From assembly GCA_002707365.1 (NCBI GenBank), contig PAMQ01000017.1:1-64000 (forward strand): 64,000 nt of DNA, given 5' to 3'. Under the pieces are notes generated by a model. It was given only the letters and a program-made list of their open reading frames with translations. It was not told the origin of the DNA and did not search any database. A program made the translations under genes and the position numbers. Below, piece by piece: positions 48,804 to 58,634 of this stretch (position 1 is its first letter; every line of letters starts with the position of its first letter). The stretch is from Trueperaceae bacterium. GTDB lineage: Bacteria > Deinococcota > Deinococci > Deinococcales > Trueperaceae.

Positions 48804-50788
48804 TAGCAAAGATGGACCAAATTACGGTTGTTGGTTGCCGTAAAGATGCTCCTAAGGTACTTGTTAGCCTACAGAGCCTGGGAGTTGTTCAGCTTGATCC
48901 GCTAGAGGTTGAAGATTCACGGCTTAACCGGTTGCGTTTAGAAGGTGACGATCGTGCTGATAAAGAAGGATGGGAGGCCGTGGTTGCCCGGAGTGGTGCT
49001 CTTTTGGACGTACTTAATGCCTCGGACGTACAAGGTTCTGGTCGTTGGAAAGGCCCATCAGCGTTGTCAGACATTAATGAACACCTTGAGGCCGTTGGTT
49101 CGCAAGTAGACGAACTCGTCGCTGAGCGGGCAGAGTTAGCTGATACCCTAGATGTAATCGATACTTTTCTCCCAACTTTACGTGAGGTAGCTCCCTATCT
49201 TGCTCTGTTTGAAAATAGTAATTATTTATATTCCACCGCGTTTTCGGTACCGAGCGACATGTATGAAAAGGTCAGTGCAGCGCTATCAGCTACAGTGGAA
49301 GAACGTTTATTACTAGCTTCCATTGACCAGGGTAGGAATCTTTTAGTTGTATTAGTTGGCCTCAAGGCGGATTTGGATAAACTTCGTGGTGTTATTAACC
49401 GGTCGGGTCTAAGCGAGCTTGGCCTGCCAGATGACTATGGTGAACGGAGTATAGCCAAAGCCGTTCACATGATGGAAGAACAATCGCGGACTTTTCCTAG
49501 GCAATATGCTTTGATTGGCGAGAAGCTCTCCGAGTTAGCTAATGAGCAGGGCGGAAGATTAAGAGCTATGCGCACAATTGCCTCCAATAATAGTAATAGG
49601 TTGGGTCGCCTTGAGGACATGGTCCAAGGCCGTTATGGATTTGCCCTCCAGGGGTGGGTTCCAAGTAGTGAAAGGGTACGAGTTGCTGAAAGCTTAAAGA
49701 AGCAATATAAGGACGAACTAGTAATCGAATCCAGGGCCGCAGATCAGCACCACGATCAGAATATTCCAGTGCTGCTAGATAATCCATCCTGGGTAAAACC
49801 ATTTCAGGGTCTACTTGCGCTCTTTTCACCACCAAAATACGGGTCTTTTGATCCAAGCTGGACCTTGGCGGTATTTTTCCCCTTCTTTTTTGGGCTTGTT
49901 GTTGGAGATATTGGATTTTCTCTGATGTTCGCTGGCATTGGTTTGTTTCTTAGGCGTCGTGGGCGTTCAGGTAGATCGCTTTCACTTGGACCGCTAGGCA
50001 TAGTCATTCCGGTGCGAGCGCTAGCACCAATTAGTACTGTAATTTACTGGTGTGCTGGTTGGGGGGCGCTATTTGGTTTCCTGTTCGGTGAATTCTTTGG
50101 CAATTTCCTTGAACGGTTTCCTATTGGTCAGCCTGTTTTCTATACCAATCTTCACCACGAAGCTGGCTACGGACTGATACCAATAGCGCTGTTCAGGGTA
50201 GAGGTATTTACTCCTATACTCCTAGTTTCGCTCGCTTTTGGCGTTTTACAAGTGCTGGCAGGGTGGGCTATTCGAGTGATTTATGGAATTAAACACAATG
50301 ACATGAGGCACGTATACGAGGGTGTGGGAATGTTCAGCGGACTGTTGGCATTAGTCATATTCGCTACTTCTTTTCTAACAGGTAATATCAATCCGGTGGT
50401 TACGGGGCTAGTGCTTACGGGATTACTGATATTTATTGTCGCTACAGTTTTGGCGCGTATGCCTCTGATGCTCTTAGAGATCTTTTCTAACTCGGGACAT
50501 ATTTTGAGTTATCTAAGGATATTCGCAGTAGGACTTTCTGCAGCCTTGGTAGCTAATTTGGCTACAGATTTAGGTTTTGCAATAGGCGGTAGCCTACCGA
50601 TTATCGGGCCGATTCTTGGTATTTTGGTGGGACTTTCGGTTCACCTTATTGCAATCGCACTTACTATTATCGGTCATACACTTCAACCATTACGCCTTCA
50701 GTACGTTGAGTTCTTCACTAAATTTGGGTTTTACGATGAGAGCGGTCGCCCATACCGACCGTTTCGTCTCTTGGGAGGAAATTCATGA
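48800..50788 (+). CDS. V-type ATPase subunit I (membrane stator)
   Basis: Equivalent of eukaryotic subunit a; it forms the proton half-channels. The 662-residue protein has a cytoplasmic half (about 1-330, opening MIAKMDQITVVGCRKDAP) and a membrane half with about eight helices. It has LRRRGRSGRSLS and the conserved arginine region SYLRIFAVGLSAALVANLAT. The GTG at 48800 is used because its N-terminus matches subunit I of relatives; an ATG at 48812 is the alternative. The stop overlaps the start of the c-ring gene by four bases. Whether it runs as synthase or pump cannot be told from sequence. Confidence 0.88.
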   Translation: MIAKMDQITVVGCRKDAPKVLVSLQSLGVVQLDPLEVEDSRLNRLRLEGDDRADKEGWEAVVARSGALLDVLNASDVQGSGRWKGPSALSDINEHLEAVGSQVDELVAERAELADTLDVIDTFLPTLREVAPYLALFENSNYLYSTAFSVPSDMYEKVSAALSATVEERLLLASIDQGRNLLVVLVGLKADLDKLRGVINRSGLSELGLPDDYGERSIAKAVHMMEEQSRTFPRQYALIGEKLSELANEQGGRLRAMRTIASNNSNRLGRLEDMVQGRYGFALQGWVPSSERVRVAESLKKQYKDELVIESRAADQHHDQNIPVLLDNPSWVKPFQGLLALFSPPKYGSFDPSWTLAVFFPFFFGLVVGDIGFSLMFAGIGLFLRRRGRSGRSLSLGPLGIVIPVRALAPISTVIYWCAGWGALFGFLFGEFFGNFLERFPIGQPVFYTNLHHEAGYGLIPIALFRVEVFTPILLVSLAFGVLQVLAGWAIRVIYGIKHNDMRHVYEGVGMFSGLLALVIFATSFLTGNINPVVTGLVLTGLLIFIVATVLARMPLMLLEIFSNSGHILSYLRIFAVGLSAALVANLATDLGFAIGGSLPIIGPILGILVGLSVHLIAIALTIIGHTLQPLRLQYVEFFTKFGFYDESGRPYRPFRLLGGNS

Positions 50789-51111
50789 AGAAGATTGTAA
50801 GCATTATCGTGTCCATCGCAATTTTGACAATAGTCGTCGGAATTGGTTTCGCCGAGGAGGCGGTTCAGGCGGCGGAAGCTGCCCGCAGCTTAGGCGATGG
50901 CCTTCTCGGAATCGGGGCTGGTCTCGCGATTGGCTTGGCAGCTATTGGGGTTGGAATCGCCCAAGGGTACATCGGTTCTGCAGGCTTAGGGTTGCTAGCA
51001 GAACGGCCTGGGGCCTTTGGTCAGGTACTGATCTATTTGGTGATTCCCGAAACTTTAATCATCTTCGGTTTTGTAATAGCTTTCTTCCTCAACGGGCAGA
51101 TTGGCGGTTAA
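50785..51111 (+). CDS. V-type ATPase subunit L/K (c-ring proteolipid)
   Basis: Rotor proteolipid with the proton-binding carboxylate. The 108-residue precursor begins with a signal-like helix (KKIVSIIVSIAILTIVVGIGFA) and an AEEAVQAAEA stretch. It then has two membrane helices separated by a polar loop (AQGYIGSAGLGLLAERPGAF). The essential acidic residue is Glu89 in VIPETLIIFGF. This is the single-hairpin form, as in Thermus, and not the fused four-helix form of eukaryotic V-ATPases. The ATG overlaps the preceding stop by four bases. Removal of the N-terminal helix by a signal peptidase is inferred. Confidence 0.9.
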   Translation: MKKIVSIIVSIAILTIVVGIGFAEEAVQAAEAARSLGDGLLGIGAGLAIGLAAIGVGIAQGYIGSAGLGLLAERPGAFGQVLIYLVIPETLIIFGFVIAFFLNGQIGG

Positions 51112-51112
51112 T

Positions 51113-51700
51113 GTGGCTAACCTCTCGGCTCTTCTCGACAAAGAGGTGAGTGCGGAGATCGAAGCAATCCTCTCTGAAGCGAAAGAAAGCGCAGCAGAAT
51201 TACTTTCGCAGGCTCAGGCTGAGGCCGACGCCATAAGTGCTCAGTTGATGCGAGGTTCGGAGGTTCAACGTGACGCTGCTTTAGTGAGAGCCCAAAGTAG
51301 CGCTAAGTTGGAGGCGGCCTCCCTCAAATTAAAAGCCCAGCATGCGGCCGTGGAAAACGTCTTTGCTGGCGTCGGTAGGCGATTTGATTCTCTTAGACAA
51401 GATGCTGATGCGTACCGACTAATCCTGTCTAAGCTCATCAGTGAGGCTGCCTCTGCGTTTCCGGACAGTGGTGTAAAAGCTATTCATGTCAATCCTGCTG
51501 ACGTAGAGTTGGCTGAGGGCATAATAGCCTCTCTCGGTTTGGTTGCTAGCATTCGCAGCGATAACGATGTTGGTGCTGGGGTACGACTACGGGGTCAGGA
51601 TAACGTCGTAGTGGAAAATACATTAGGGCAACGCCTAGATGCGCTCAGAGATGAACTCGCTTCAGATGTTTCAGGACTTTTGTTTAGCGCGGAGACCTGA
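51113..51700 (+). CDS. atpE: V-type ATPase subunit E
   Basis: Peripheral-stalk subunit. The GTG at 51113, one base after the proteolipid stop, gives 195 residues starting ANLSALLDKEVSAEIEAIL, as in Thermus E; the in-frame TTG at 51101 would overlap that gene. The N-terminal half is a long Ala/Glu-rich coiled coil (about 8-90) with a globular C-terminal half (SDNDVGAGVRLRGQDN, VVENTLGQRLDALRDEL). It pairs with subunit G/H. The subunit C ATG starts directly after the stop. Confidence 0.88.
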   Translation: MANLSALLDKEVSAEIEAILSEAKESAAELLSQAQAEADAISAQLMRGSEVQRDAALVRAQSSAKLEAASLKLKAQHAAVENVFAGVGRRFDSLRQDADAYRLILSKLISEAASAFPDSGVKAIHVNPADVELAEGIIASLGLVASIRSDNDVGAGVRLRGQDNVVVENTLGQRLDALRDELASDVSGLLFSAET

Positions 51701-52714
51701 ATGTCGAGCGACTACGGATTCATTAATGCCCGAGTTAAGGGGCTTAAGGCAGGATTGCTGCTCCAGGAGTTCTTTTCAGAAGTTTTAGACTCCAGTGATT
51801 TTGGTGCCTTCATGGCTCTTATGGGCCAGTCTTCTTATTCACAAGACTTAGAGGAGGCCAAAACTCGAAATTCAGGAATCCGTACGGTTGATTCGGCAGT
51901 AGCAAGGAACTTCTATCGCACAACACAAAACCTTTTGCACCTTGCTGATGGTATCCCAGGGCAGCTAGTAGCTTTGATGTTGTTAAGGTATGATTTAGCT
52001 AATATTAAAGCGATTGCACGTGCAAAGCATGCTGGTCGGGGGGCAGATGCTACCCAAGAGGCTCTTTTTCCGGCAGGTAAGTTAAAACCCGCTGTTCTGG
52101 ATGTACTTGCAGAAGCGTCTGACATGGCTGCTGTAGGTCAGGCGCTCCTTAGTACTGGAACGCCCCTAAGAAGCTCTTTCGTTCGGGCTGCTGCTCAATA
52201 TCAGTCGGACGGTGATCTTTACGCGCTAGAAGTTGCTCTCGACCGTTCCTACTATAGGTCTGTTTTTAATTTATTGAAACGAGTGTCAGCACCATCGGGT
52301 TTTGTCCGACATCTCAGGCGTGAAGTGGACGCTACTAACCTGCGTACAGCTTTGAAGCTTCGGGGTCAGGTCGTTGATGACCTAATGTTTGTTGAAGGCG
52401 GTAGAGAAATTACCCGTAGTTTATTCGATTCAGTCGTTAACGATGAATCTTCTGGAGGGCTTGCGGTTTTGGCAGGAACCAGCTTCGGGGTTGTGGACGA
52501 AAATGATAGCCTTAGTGAGGCAGAATCAAAGATCCGTGACATCATCAGCCAAAGCGCTAGGCGTATTGCCGCCAACCCGCGTCATATCGGTGTTATTACG
52601 AACTATCTTCAAGCTAAAGAAGAAGAGATATCTCGGGTACGACTTCTTGCTCGGGGTAAGTATTATGGCGTGGATAGAAGAGATCTAGAAAAGGAGCTCG
52701 GTGTCGATGCCTAG
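51701..52714 (+). CDS. atpC: V-type ATPase subunit C
   Basis: Funnel-shaped subunit (eukaryotic d) that connects the c-ring to the central stalk. The 337-residue helical protein opens SSDYGFINARVKGLKAGLL and has LLRYDLANIKAIARAKHAGR, FVRHLRREVDATNLRTALKLRG and the end YYGVDRRDLEKELGVDA. These agree with the Thermus C subunit, which was long annotated as X. The ATG follows the subunit E stop at once, and its own 3' end overlaps subunit F by eight bases. Repeats of three similar helical segments are expected for the family, but were not resolved by eye. Confidence 0.88.
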   Translation: MSSDYGFINARVKGLKAGLLLQEFFSEVLDSSDFGAFMALMGQSSYSQDLEEAKTRNSGIRTVDSAVARNFYRTTQNLLHLADGIPGQLVALMLLRYDLANIKAIARAKHAGRGADATQEALFPAGKLKPAVLDVLAEASDMAAVGQALLSTGTPLRSSFVRAAAQYQSDGDLYALEVALDRSYYRSVFNLLKRVSAPSGFVRHLRREVDATNLRTALKLRGQVVDDLMFVEGGREITRSLFDSVVNDESSGGLAVLAGTSFGVVDENDSLSEAESKIRDIISQSARRIAANPRHIGVITNYLQAKEEEISRVRLLARGKYYGVDRRDLEKELGVDA

Positions 52715-53033
52715 AATGCTGGTCTTAACGGATAGCGAAACGGCGATCGGGTTTAGACTTGCTGGCGTGGAAGTTAGGGAGACTACATCTGAGGAGGCAC
52801 AAACGGATCTGGAAGAAATTATCCTATCTGATAAGTATGGACTTGTCGTGGTAGATGAGGCATTTATCGATGACCCCAATCGATCTAGCGAACGAGCCAT
52901 GCGTGGGCGTAATCTACCGGTTTTGTTACCCATGCCTAGCTTAGCAGCGACTTTCGGTGAAGAGGCCGATGCAACCGAATACATGAAGAAGCTAGTACGT
53001 GACGCCATCGGCTTTGATGTCAGGATGGAGTAA
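52707..53033 (+). CDS. atpF: V-type ATPase subunit F
   Basis: Central-stalk regulator that contacts the V1 head. The ATG at 52707 gives 108 residues; an in-frame GTG at 52701 is the alternative. The protein has the small Rossmann-like pattern LVLTDSETAIGFRLAGVEV, YGLVVVDEAFIDD, GRNLPVLLPMPSL and the end IGFDVRME, close to Thermus F. It overlaps subunit C by eight bases. A 48-base gap with AAGGAGG then leads to subunit A. Confidence 0.9.
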   Translation: MPRMLVLTDSETAIGFRLAGVEVRETTSEEAQTDLEEIILSDKYGLVVVDEAFIDDPNRSSERAMRGRNLPVLLPMPSLAATFGEEADATEYMKKLVRDAIGFDVRME

Positions 53034-53081
53034 ACCCCTGCCGGGGAGTACCCAAGGCAGGCCGATTTAAGGAGGCCCTTG

Positions 53082-54821
53082 GTGGCAATTGAAGGTAAAG
53101 TACAGCGCATTTCTGGTCCCGCGGTGATTGCCGAGGGGATGATGGGTGCCCGAATGTACGACTTGGTACGAGTCGGCGAAGAAGAGTTAGTAGGCGAGAT
53201 TATTCGTCTCGACGGGGATACTGCTTTTGTGCAGGTTTATGAAGATACTGCCGGTCTTACAGTAGGCCAAAAGGTTATATCAACCAACCTTCCATTAGCG
53301 GTAGAGCTTGGTCCCGGGATGCTCAACGGCATCTTTGATGGGATTCAACGTCCTCTTGACAAAATTCGTGAGGAGTCCGGCACCTATATTGAGCGAGGTC
53401 TAGTGGTTAACTCCCTATCCCGGGAAGCCAAATGGGAATTTACTCCTCAAGTAACTCCTGGCGACAAGGTTGAATCTGGAGCTATTTTGGGTACGGTGCC
53501 TGAATTTTCATTTACTCATAAAATCTTGGTACCACCAGGAGTCAGCGGTACAATACAAACCGTCAAGCCTGCCGGAGAGTATACGGTTGAAGAGGTCGTT
53601 GCAATTCTTGACGACGGTACAGAATTGAAACTGTATCACCGTTGGCCAGTGCGCCAGGGCCGGCCAGTTCAGGTAAAACTTGACCCAGTTACCCCTTTCC
53701 TTACTGGGATGCGAATCCTGGATGTACTGTTTCCTCTCACCATGGGCGGTACTGCTGCTATTCCGGGACCGTTTGGCTCGGGCAAGACTGTTACTCAACA
53801 GTCAGTCGCAAAATATGGGAATGCTGACATCGTTGTCTACGTAGGTTGTGGTGAGCGTGGCAATGAAATGACTGACGTGCTCGTGGAATTCCCAGAGCTC
53901 GAGGATCCCCAGACAGGTAACCCGCTGATGCACCGGACGGTACTCATAGCTAATACGTCTAATATGCCAGTGGCAGCTCGTGAGGCATCAATCTACACTG
54001 GGATTACATTGGCAGAATATTTTCGCGACCAGGGCTACGGTGTATCAGTAATGGCTGATTCTACTTCTCGTTGGGCGGAGGCTCTGCGAGAAATCGCTTC
54101 GCGTCTTGAGGAGATGCCTGCAGAGGAGGGTTACCCACCCTACCTTGCCTCACGCCTGGCTGCTTTCTATGAACGAGGAGGGCGAGTTACGACATTGGCT
54201 GGAGAAGAAGGAGCGGTATCTATTATCGGAGCTGTTTCCCCAGCTGGCGGTGATTTTTCCGAGCCGGTTACACAATCTACTTTGAGGATTACCGGCTGTT
54301 TCTGGGCGCTTGATGCTGGTTTGGCTAGGAGACGTCATTTTCCAGCAATTAATTGGAGCAATTCTTATACGTTATTCGGTAGCATTCTTGACGAATGGTA
54401 CGGCGAAAATGTTGCCGAGGACTATACAGAACAGCGAGATTTAGCAATTGGAGTACTGCAACAAGAGGCTGATCTTCAGGAGGTAGTTCAATTGGTTGGG
54501 CCAGACGCCCTGCAGGATCAAGAGCGCCTAGTCATCGAGATGGGCCGCATTCTAAGAGAGGATTTCCTTCAGCAAAACGGTTTTGACCCAATTGATGCTT
54601 CTTGTTCTATGGAAAAATCGTATGGCATGCTTTTAATGATGACCAAATTGAATGCCTTGGCAGCGGAATTTATCCGTGAAGGTGGCACTGTCGACGAGGT
54701 CCTACAACAGCCCGTAGTTGAAAAAATTAGCCGCTCGCGCTACGTGCCGGAAAATGAGTTCGATGTATACCGGGACGAAGTGATGGGCGAGTTAGACACT
54801 GCCTTCGCGGTAGGGTCATAA
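53082..54821 (+). CDS. atpA: V-type ATPase catalytic subunit A
   Basis: Catalytic nucleotide-binding subunit of the V1 head. GTG 53082 is the right distance from AAGGAGG, giving 579 residues; Thermus has 578. The N-terminal barrel is [18 protein letters not shown]. The A-specific non-homologous region lies at about 110-190. Walker A GPFGSGKT has Lys235. The arginine-rich catalytic segments are [30 protein letters not shown] and [18 protein letters not shown]. All active residues seem intact. The B subunit starts 10 bases after the stop behind AAGGAGGG. Confidence 0.97.
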   Translation: MAIEGKVQRISGPAVIAEGMMGARMYDLVRVGEEELVGEIIRLDGDTAFVQVYEDTAGLTVGQKVISTNLPLAVELGPGMLNGIFDGIQRPLDKIREESGTYIERGLVVNSLSREAKWEFTPQVTPGDKVESGAILGTVPEFSFTHKILVPPGVSGTIQTVKPAGEYTVEEVVAILDDGTELKLYHRWPVRQGRPVQVKLDPVTPFLTGMRILDVLFPLTMGGTAAIPGPFGSGKTVTQQSVAKYGNADIVVYVGCGERGNEMTDVLVEFPELEDPQTGNPLMHRTVLIANTSNMPVAAREASIYTGITLAEYFRDQGYGVSVMADSTSRWAEALREIASRLEEMPAEEGYPPYLASRLAAFYERGGRVTTLAGEEGAVSIIGAVSPAGGDFSEPVTQSTLRITGCFWALDAGLARRRHFPAINWSNSYTLFGSILDEWYGENVAEDYTEQRDLAIGVLQQEADLQEVVQLVGPDALQDQERLVIEMGRILREDFLQQNGFDPIDASCSMEKSYGMLLMMTKLNALAAEFIREGGTVDEVLQQPVVEKISRSRYVPENEFDVYRDEVMGELDTAFAVGS

Positions 54822-54831
54822 GGAGGGTTTC

Positions 54832-56250
54832 GTGGCCAGCAACCTATTAAAAAAAGAATACAGTGACGTCAATTACATATCTGGACCTCTACTGTTCCTG
54901 GAAAATGCGCCTGACCTTGCATACAATGCTATTGTCCGCATTCGTGATGGTCAAGGTCGTGAGCGTGGAGGCCAAGTCATCGATGTTTCTGAAAAGACGA
55001 CGATACTTCAGGTATTTGAGGAGCCTTCAGGAATTGATCTTTCTACTACTTCTGTTAGCTTAGTAGAAAACGTAGCTCGTCTCGGAGTAGCCCGGGACAT
55101 GATTGGTAGACGCTTCAGTGGTAGCGGTAACCCGATTGATGGCTTGCCGGCTGTGGTTGCTGACAAGCGACTTCCAATCGGAGGGGCCCCTATCAATCCA
55201 GTATCGCGTCGGAAACCAGAGGAATTCATTCAGACAGGTGTATCAACTATTGACACCTTGTTGACTTTGGTTCGTGGTCAGAAACTTCCGATCTTTTCTG
55301 GGGCTGGTCTGCCCGCAAATGAATTGGCAGCACAAATTGCTCGCCAGGCTAAGGTGCTTGGGGAAGAAACTGAATTTGCTGTAGTTTTTGCTGCTATGGG
55401 TATTACCCAGAGGGAGGTAACATTTTTTACCCAGGAATTCGAACGGACTGGGGCTCTTGCCCGAAGCGTCTTATTCCTTAATAAGGCCGATGATCCAGCA
55501 GCAGAGCGTTTATTGACACCGCGCATGGCATTGACAGCAGCTGAATATCTCGCTTTCGAACATGACTTCCATGTTTTAGTAATTCTTACTGACCTCACTA
55601 ATTATTGTGAGGCGTTAAGGGAGATTGGTGGTGCTCGTGAGGAGATTCCTGGGCGTCGTGGCTATCCTGGGTACATGTACACCGATCTTGCGTCTATTTA
55701 TGAACGTGCTGGTGTAGTGGAGGGCGAGAGTGGATCTATCACTCAGCTACCAATCCTTACGATGCCAGATGACGACATCACCCACCCGATTCCTGATCTG
55801 ACTGGTTACATCACTGAGGGGCAAATATTCTTAGCGCGGAATTTACATACCCAGGGAATTTATCCGCCAATCAATCCCGGTCCTAGCTTGAGTAGATTGA
55901 TGAACAATGGGATCGGTGAGGGTAAGACCCGTGATGACCATGGAGATATGCAATCCCAGCTTCAGGCTGCTTATGCTAATGGGATTGACTTACGACGTCT
56001 TGTTGCCATTACCGGAGAAGATGCTCTTAGTGAGAATGACAAGCTTTACCTTGCCTTTGCTGACGATTTTGAGAGTCACTTTATCAGCCAAGGAGACGCA
56101 GAACGTAGTATTGAAGAATCACTACAGATTGGTTGGGCGCTACTTTCAACCCTCCCGAAAAGCGAGCTTACGCGTTTAAGCAGAGACCACATTGATAAAT
56201 ACTATGGTTCCAAAATGGATGAAATCTGGAGTTCCAATAAAGGGGTCTAG
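54832..56250 (+). CDS. atpB: V-type ATPase regulatory subunit B
   Basis: Non-catalytic partner of subunit A in the V1 head. The 472-residue protein starts at GTG 54832 with [22 protein letters not shown]. It has the degenerate nucleotide loop [18 protein letters not shown] instead of a Walker A, the block [21 protein letters not shown] and the end [13 protein letters not shown]. These follow Thermus B. A ten- to twelve-residue insertion found in the Thermus nucleotide-loop region is missing here, so the segment is shorter. The D subunit follows after a 6-base gap. Confidence 0.96.
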   Translation: MASNLLKKEYSDVNYISGPLLFLENAPDLAYNAIVRIRDGQGRERGGQVIDVSEKTTILQVFEEPSGIDLSTTSVSLVENVARLGVARDMIGRRFSGSGNPIDGLPAVVADKRLPIGGAPINPVSRRKPEEFIQTGVSTIDTLLTLVRGQKLPIFSGAGLPANELAAQIARQAKVLGEETEFAVVFAAMGITQREVTFFTQEFERTGALARSVLFLNKADDPAAERLLTPRMALTAAEYLAFEHDFHVLVILTDLTNYCEALREIGGAREEIPGRRGYPGYMYTDLASIYERAGVVEGESGSITQLPILTMPDDDITHPIPDLTGYITEGQIFLARNLHTQGIYPPINPGPSLSRLMNNGIGEGKTRDDHGDMQSQLQAAYANGIDLRRLVAITGEDALSENDKLYLAFADDFESHFISQGDAERSIEESLQIGWALLSTLPKSELTRLSRDHIDKYYGSKMDEIWSSNKGV

Positions 56251-56256
56251 TTGACG

Positions 56257-56910
56257 ATGGCTGAACAGGTTGCTCCCACTCGATCTAATCTTCTTCAGCG
56301 CAAGGACCAATTGGGACTTGCCCAGAGGGGTGTCGATCTCCTTAAGCGTAAACGTGATGCCCTAATATCGGAGTTCTTCGGACTGGTAAAAGAATCTCTC
56401 AACGCCAGGCGGATGTTAACGAAAACCAGTAGGGAAGCCTACTTTAGTCTTTTTTTGGCTAATGCTTGGGACGGCCCAGAAGCTGTTCAAAGCCTCAGTT
56501 TAGCTTCTAGTACAGAACTAGACCTTCGGGTAGATGTGGAGAACATATTCGGAGTTCGCGTACCGCAAGTTCAGCCTCCAGAGTTCAGTTCAGAGTTACC
56601 ATTTTCTCCAATTAATGCTGGTGTCAAGACGCTTGATACGGCAGCCCAGTTCCGTAAGTTAACCGAAGCTATTATCAGAGTAGCAGCTACTGAGACACGG
56701 CTGAGACGCATAGGTGAGGAGATCAAGAAGACCAGTCGACGGGTGAATGCTCTAGAGCAGGTGGTTATTCCAGGGATTGGTTTAGAGATACAGCAAATTC
56801 GTAGTGTACTTGATCAGAGGGCTCTTGAGGAAGTCACGGTTTTGAAGCGAATCAAGGCTAAACTTCAAAACCGTGAAGAGAAAACAGATACCCAATCTGT
56901 TTCAACTTAA
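56257..56910 (+). CDS. atpD: V-type ATPase subunit D (rotor shaft)
   Basis: Central rotor of V1, a long antiparallel coiled coil. ATG 56257 gives 217 residues; a TTG at 56251 would add two and overlap the B stop. Conserved parts are PTRSNLLQRKDQLGLAQRGVDLLKRKRDALISEFFG and the C-terminal ETRLRRIGEEIKKTSRRVNALEQVVIPG, here split by hinge residues. The end RVKRIKAKLQNREEK-type tail is charged. A 14-bp inverted repeat (56834-56847 with 56863-56876) lies inside its last codons. It is the last gene of the operon. Confidence 0.93.
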   Translation: MAEQVAPTRSNLLQRKDQLGLAQRGVDLLKRKRDALISEFFGLVKESLNARRMLTKTSREAYFSLFLANAWDGPEAVQSLSLASSTELDLRVDVENIFGVRVPQVQPPEFSSELPFSPINAGVKTLDTAAQFRKLTEAIIRVAATETRLRRIGEEIKKTSRRVNALEQVVIPGIGLEIQQIRSVLDQRALEEVTVLKRIKAKLQNREEKTDTQSVST

Positions 56911-57228
56911 ACCCATAGATTATTTCAAAGTGGAGTTGGATCGCAAAGGTCAATTGTGAGTACTGTAATGAGATATTTGGAAAAGATTTGCAGTAATGGG
57001 TCACTTACCAATTCTCTGCAAACTGAAAACAACATTTTCTTTGGAAGATTCATTGCTGTTGCGTTAATTTAGTTTGAGTCGCGCAAGGAAAGATCTTTGC
57101 TGTAGGAAAGTTGGATCACTTTGTAACGGGGTTGAACTGTAGCTTTCGAAGAAGTCCGGCGTAGAAGAAAGCGAGACATTAAGCTTTCATCGAGTAGAAA
57201 TGTCGTTAAACCTGTACAAAAATTATGC
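56911..57228. other. Gene-free region after the V-ATPase operon
   Basis: These 318 bases lie between convergent atpD and rimO and hold no supported gene. TTTGCAG (56987-56993) and CTGCAAA (57016-57022) form a 7-bp stem, with GGT/ACC inside, that could mark the operon end. No T-run follows it. Confidence 0.4.
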
Positions 57229-58587
57229 TTAATTCCATTGCGGGACGGTAGGGGTCCAAGGGAGCGATTTTATTAATTTTCCTTCAAGGTCGTAAGGGGA
57301 GGTTGCTCCTGTAACTTTAGCCAAAACCCTGTCACCGATTTTCACTGTACCGTCGGTTTTAAGTACGATGGAACCATCGATTTCTGGTGAATCCACTAGG
57401 GTCCTACCTATTACTTCTCCCGGTAGGTCACCAAAGGCATCGATTATCACTTCAATGCTGGTTCCCACTCGTTCGCGGTTTTTTTCTTCACTAATTTTCT
57501 GTTGACATTCCATTAAACGGGCACGTCGTTCGCGGCTTAATTCTTCAGGAATGGGTTTGCCTAGATCATTAGCTGCAGCCCCATCGACGGCACTATAGGT
57601 GAAGGCCCCAACCTTTTCAAGTCGTGCTTCACGAAGAAAATCAAGAAGTAGTTCAAAATCATGAGGGGTTTCTCCAGGGAAACCAACAATGAAAGTTGAG
57701 CGAATAGTTAAATCTGGACATATGGATCGCCATTCGGAGATGGTCTTCAAGTGACTTTCGGGCCCGCCAGGCCTCCTCATAGCTTTCAGGATAGACGGGC
57801 TGGCGTGTTGAAGAGGAACATCGAGATAGGGAAGCACTTTCCCTTCAGCCATAAGCGGGATAATATCTCTTACGTGAGGATAAGGATAAATGTAATGTAA
57901 TCGGATCCATATGCCCAGTTCAGCAAGTTCTTCCACTAGGGGCACAAGGTGAGCTCGAACCTTTTGGTCACCGAAAGTACTTTCACGGTGTCGGAGATCT
58001 GAGCCATATGCACTAGAGTCTTGCGATATTATGATCAACTCACGAGTTCCAGTAGCGACTAATCGGGTTGCCTCAACCAGAATGTCTGAAGCGTCTCGAG
58101 AGATTTGAAGGCCGCGGAGTTGCGGAATTATGCAGAAGCTACAGGTATGGTTACAACCCTCAGCAATCTTTAGGTAGCTATAGTGGCGCGGTGTAAGTTT
58201 AATACCGTTGGCGTTTGGTATTAGTCGCTTGAACGGATCTAATTCAGGGGGAAGAGCGTTGTGTACGGCAGACATCACCCCATTAAGGTCTGCTTGGCCG
58301 GTGACAGATAATACATTTGGATGTCGTTCCATGATTACTTCGGGGCGTTCACCGAGGCAACCTGTTACCACTACTCGGCCGTTCGACTCTAGTGCGTTTC
58401 CGATAGTTTCAAGAGATTCCTCTACTGCTGGAGTGATGAAACCACACGTATTAACAACGACAAGATCCGCATCCTCAAAGGTGGGTACTAGCTCATACCC
58501 TTCAGCGCGGAGCTGCGTAAGAATATGTTCACTATCAATTAAGGCTTTGGGGCACCCAAGACTTACAAAACCAATCTTTCCCGACAT
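57229..58587 (-). CDS. rimO: Ribosomal protein S12 methylthiotransferase RimO
   Basis: Radical-SAM enzyme that adds a methylthio group to an aspartate of ribosomal protein S12. The 452-residue protein has the N-terminal cluster ligands Cys12 (SLGCPKALIDSE), Cys48 (NTCGFI) and Cys77 (TGCLGERPEV). The radical-SAM triad is Cys145, Cys149 and Cys152 (EGCNHTCSFCIIPQLRG). A C-terminal TRAM domain ends the protein. GCPKALIDSE and IIPQLRG separate RimO from the tRNA enzyme MiaB. The ATG is preceded by TATACT nine bases upstream. The neighbouring unknown gene ends 47 bases before its start on the same strand. Confidence 0.93.
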   Translation of the reverse strand: MSGKIGFVSLGCPKALIDSEHILTQLRAEGYELVPTFEDADLVVVNTCGFITPAVEESLETIGNALESNGRVVVTGCLGERPEVIMERHPNVLSVTGQADLNGVMSAVHNALPPELDPFKRLIPNANGIKLTPRHYSYLKIAEGCNHTCSFCIIPQLRGLQISRDASDILVEATRLVATGTRELIIISQDSSAYGSDLRHRESTFGDQKVRAHLVPLVEELAELGIWIRLHYIYPYPHVRDIIPLMAEGKVLPYLDVPLQHASPSILKAMRRPGGPESHLKTISEWRSICPDLTIRSTFIVGFPGETPHDFELLLDFLREARLEKVGAFTYSAVDGAAANDLGKPIPEELSRERRARLMECQQKISEEKNRERVGTSIEVIIDAFGDLPGEVIGRTLVDSPEIDGSIVLKTDGTVKIGDRVLAKVTGATSPYDLEGKLIKSLPWTPTVPQWN

Positions 58588-58634
58588 AAGAACCTAAGTA
58601 TAGCTGGGGTTGGTCCCATATAGGTCTATAAAAA

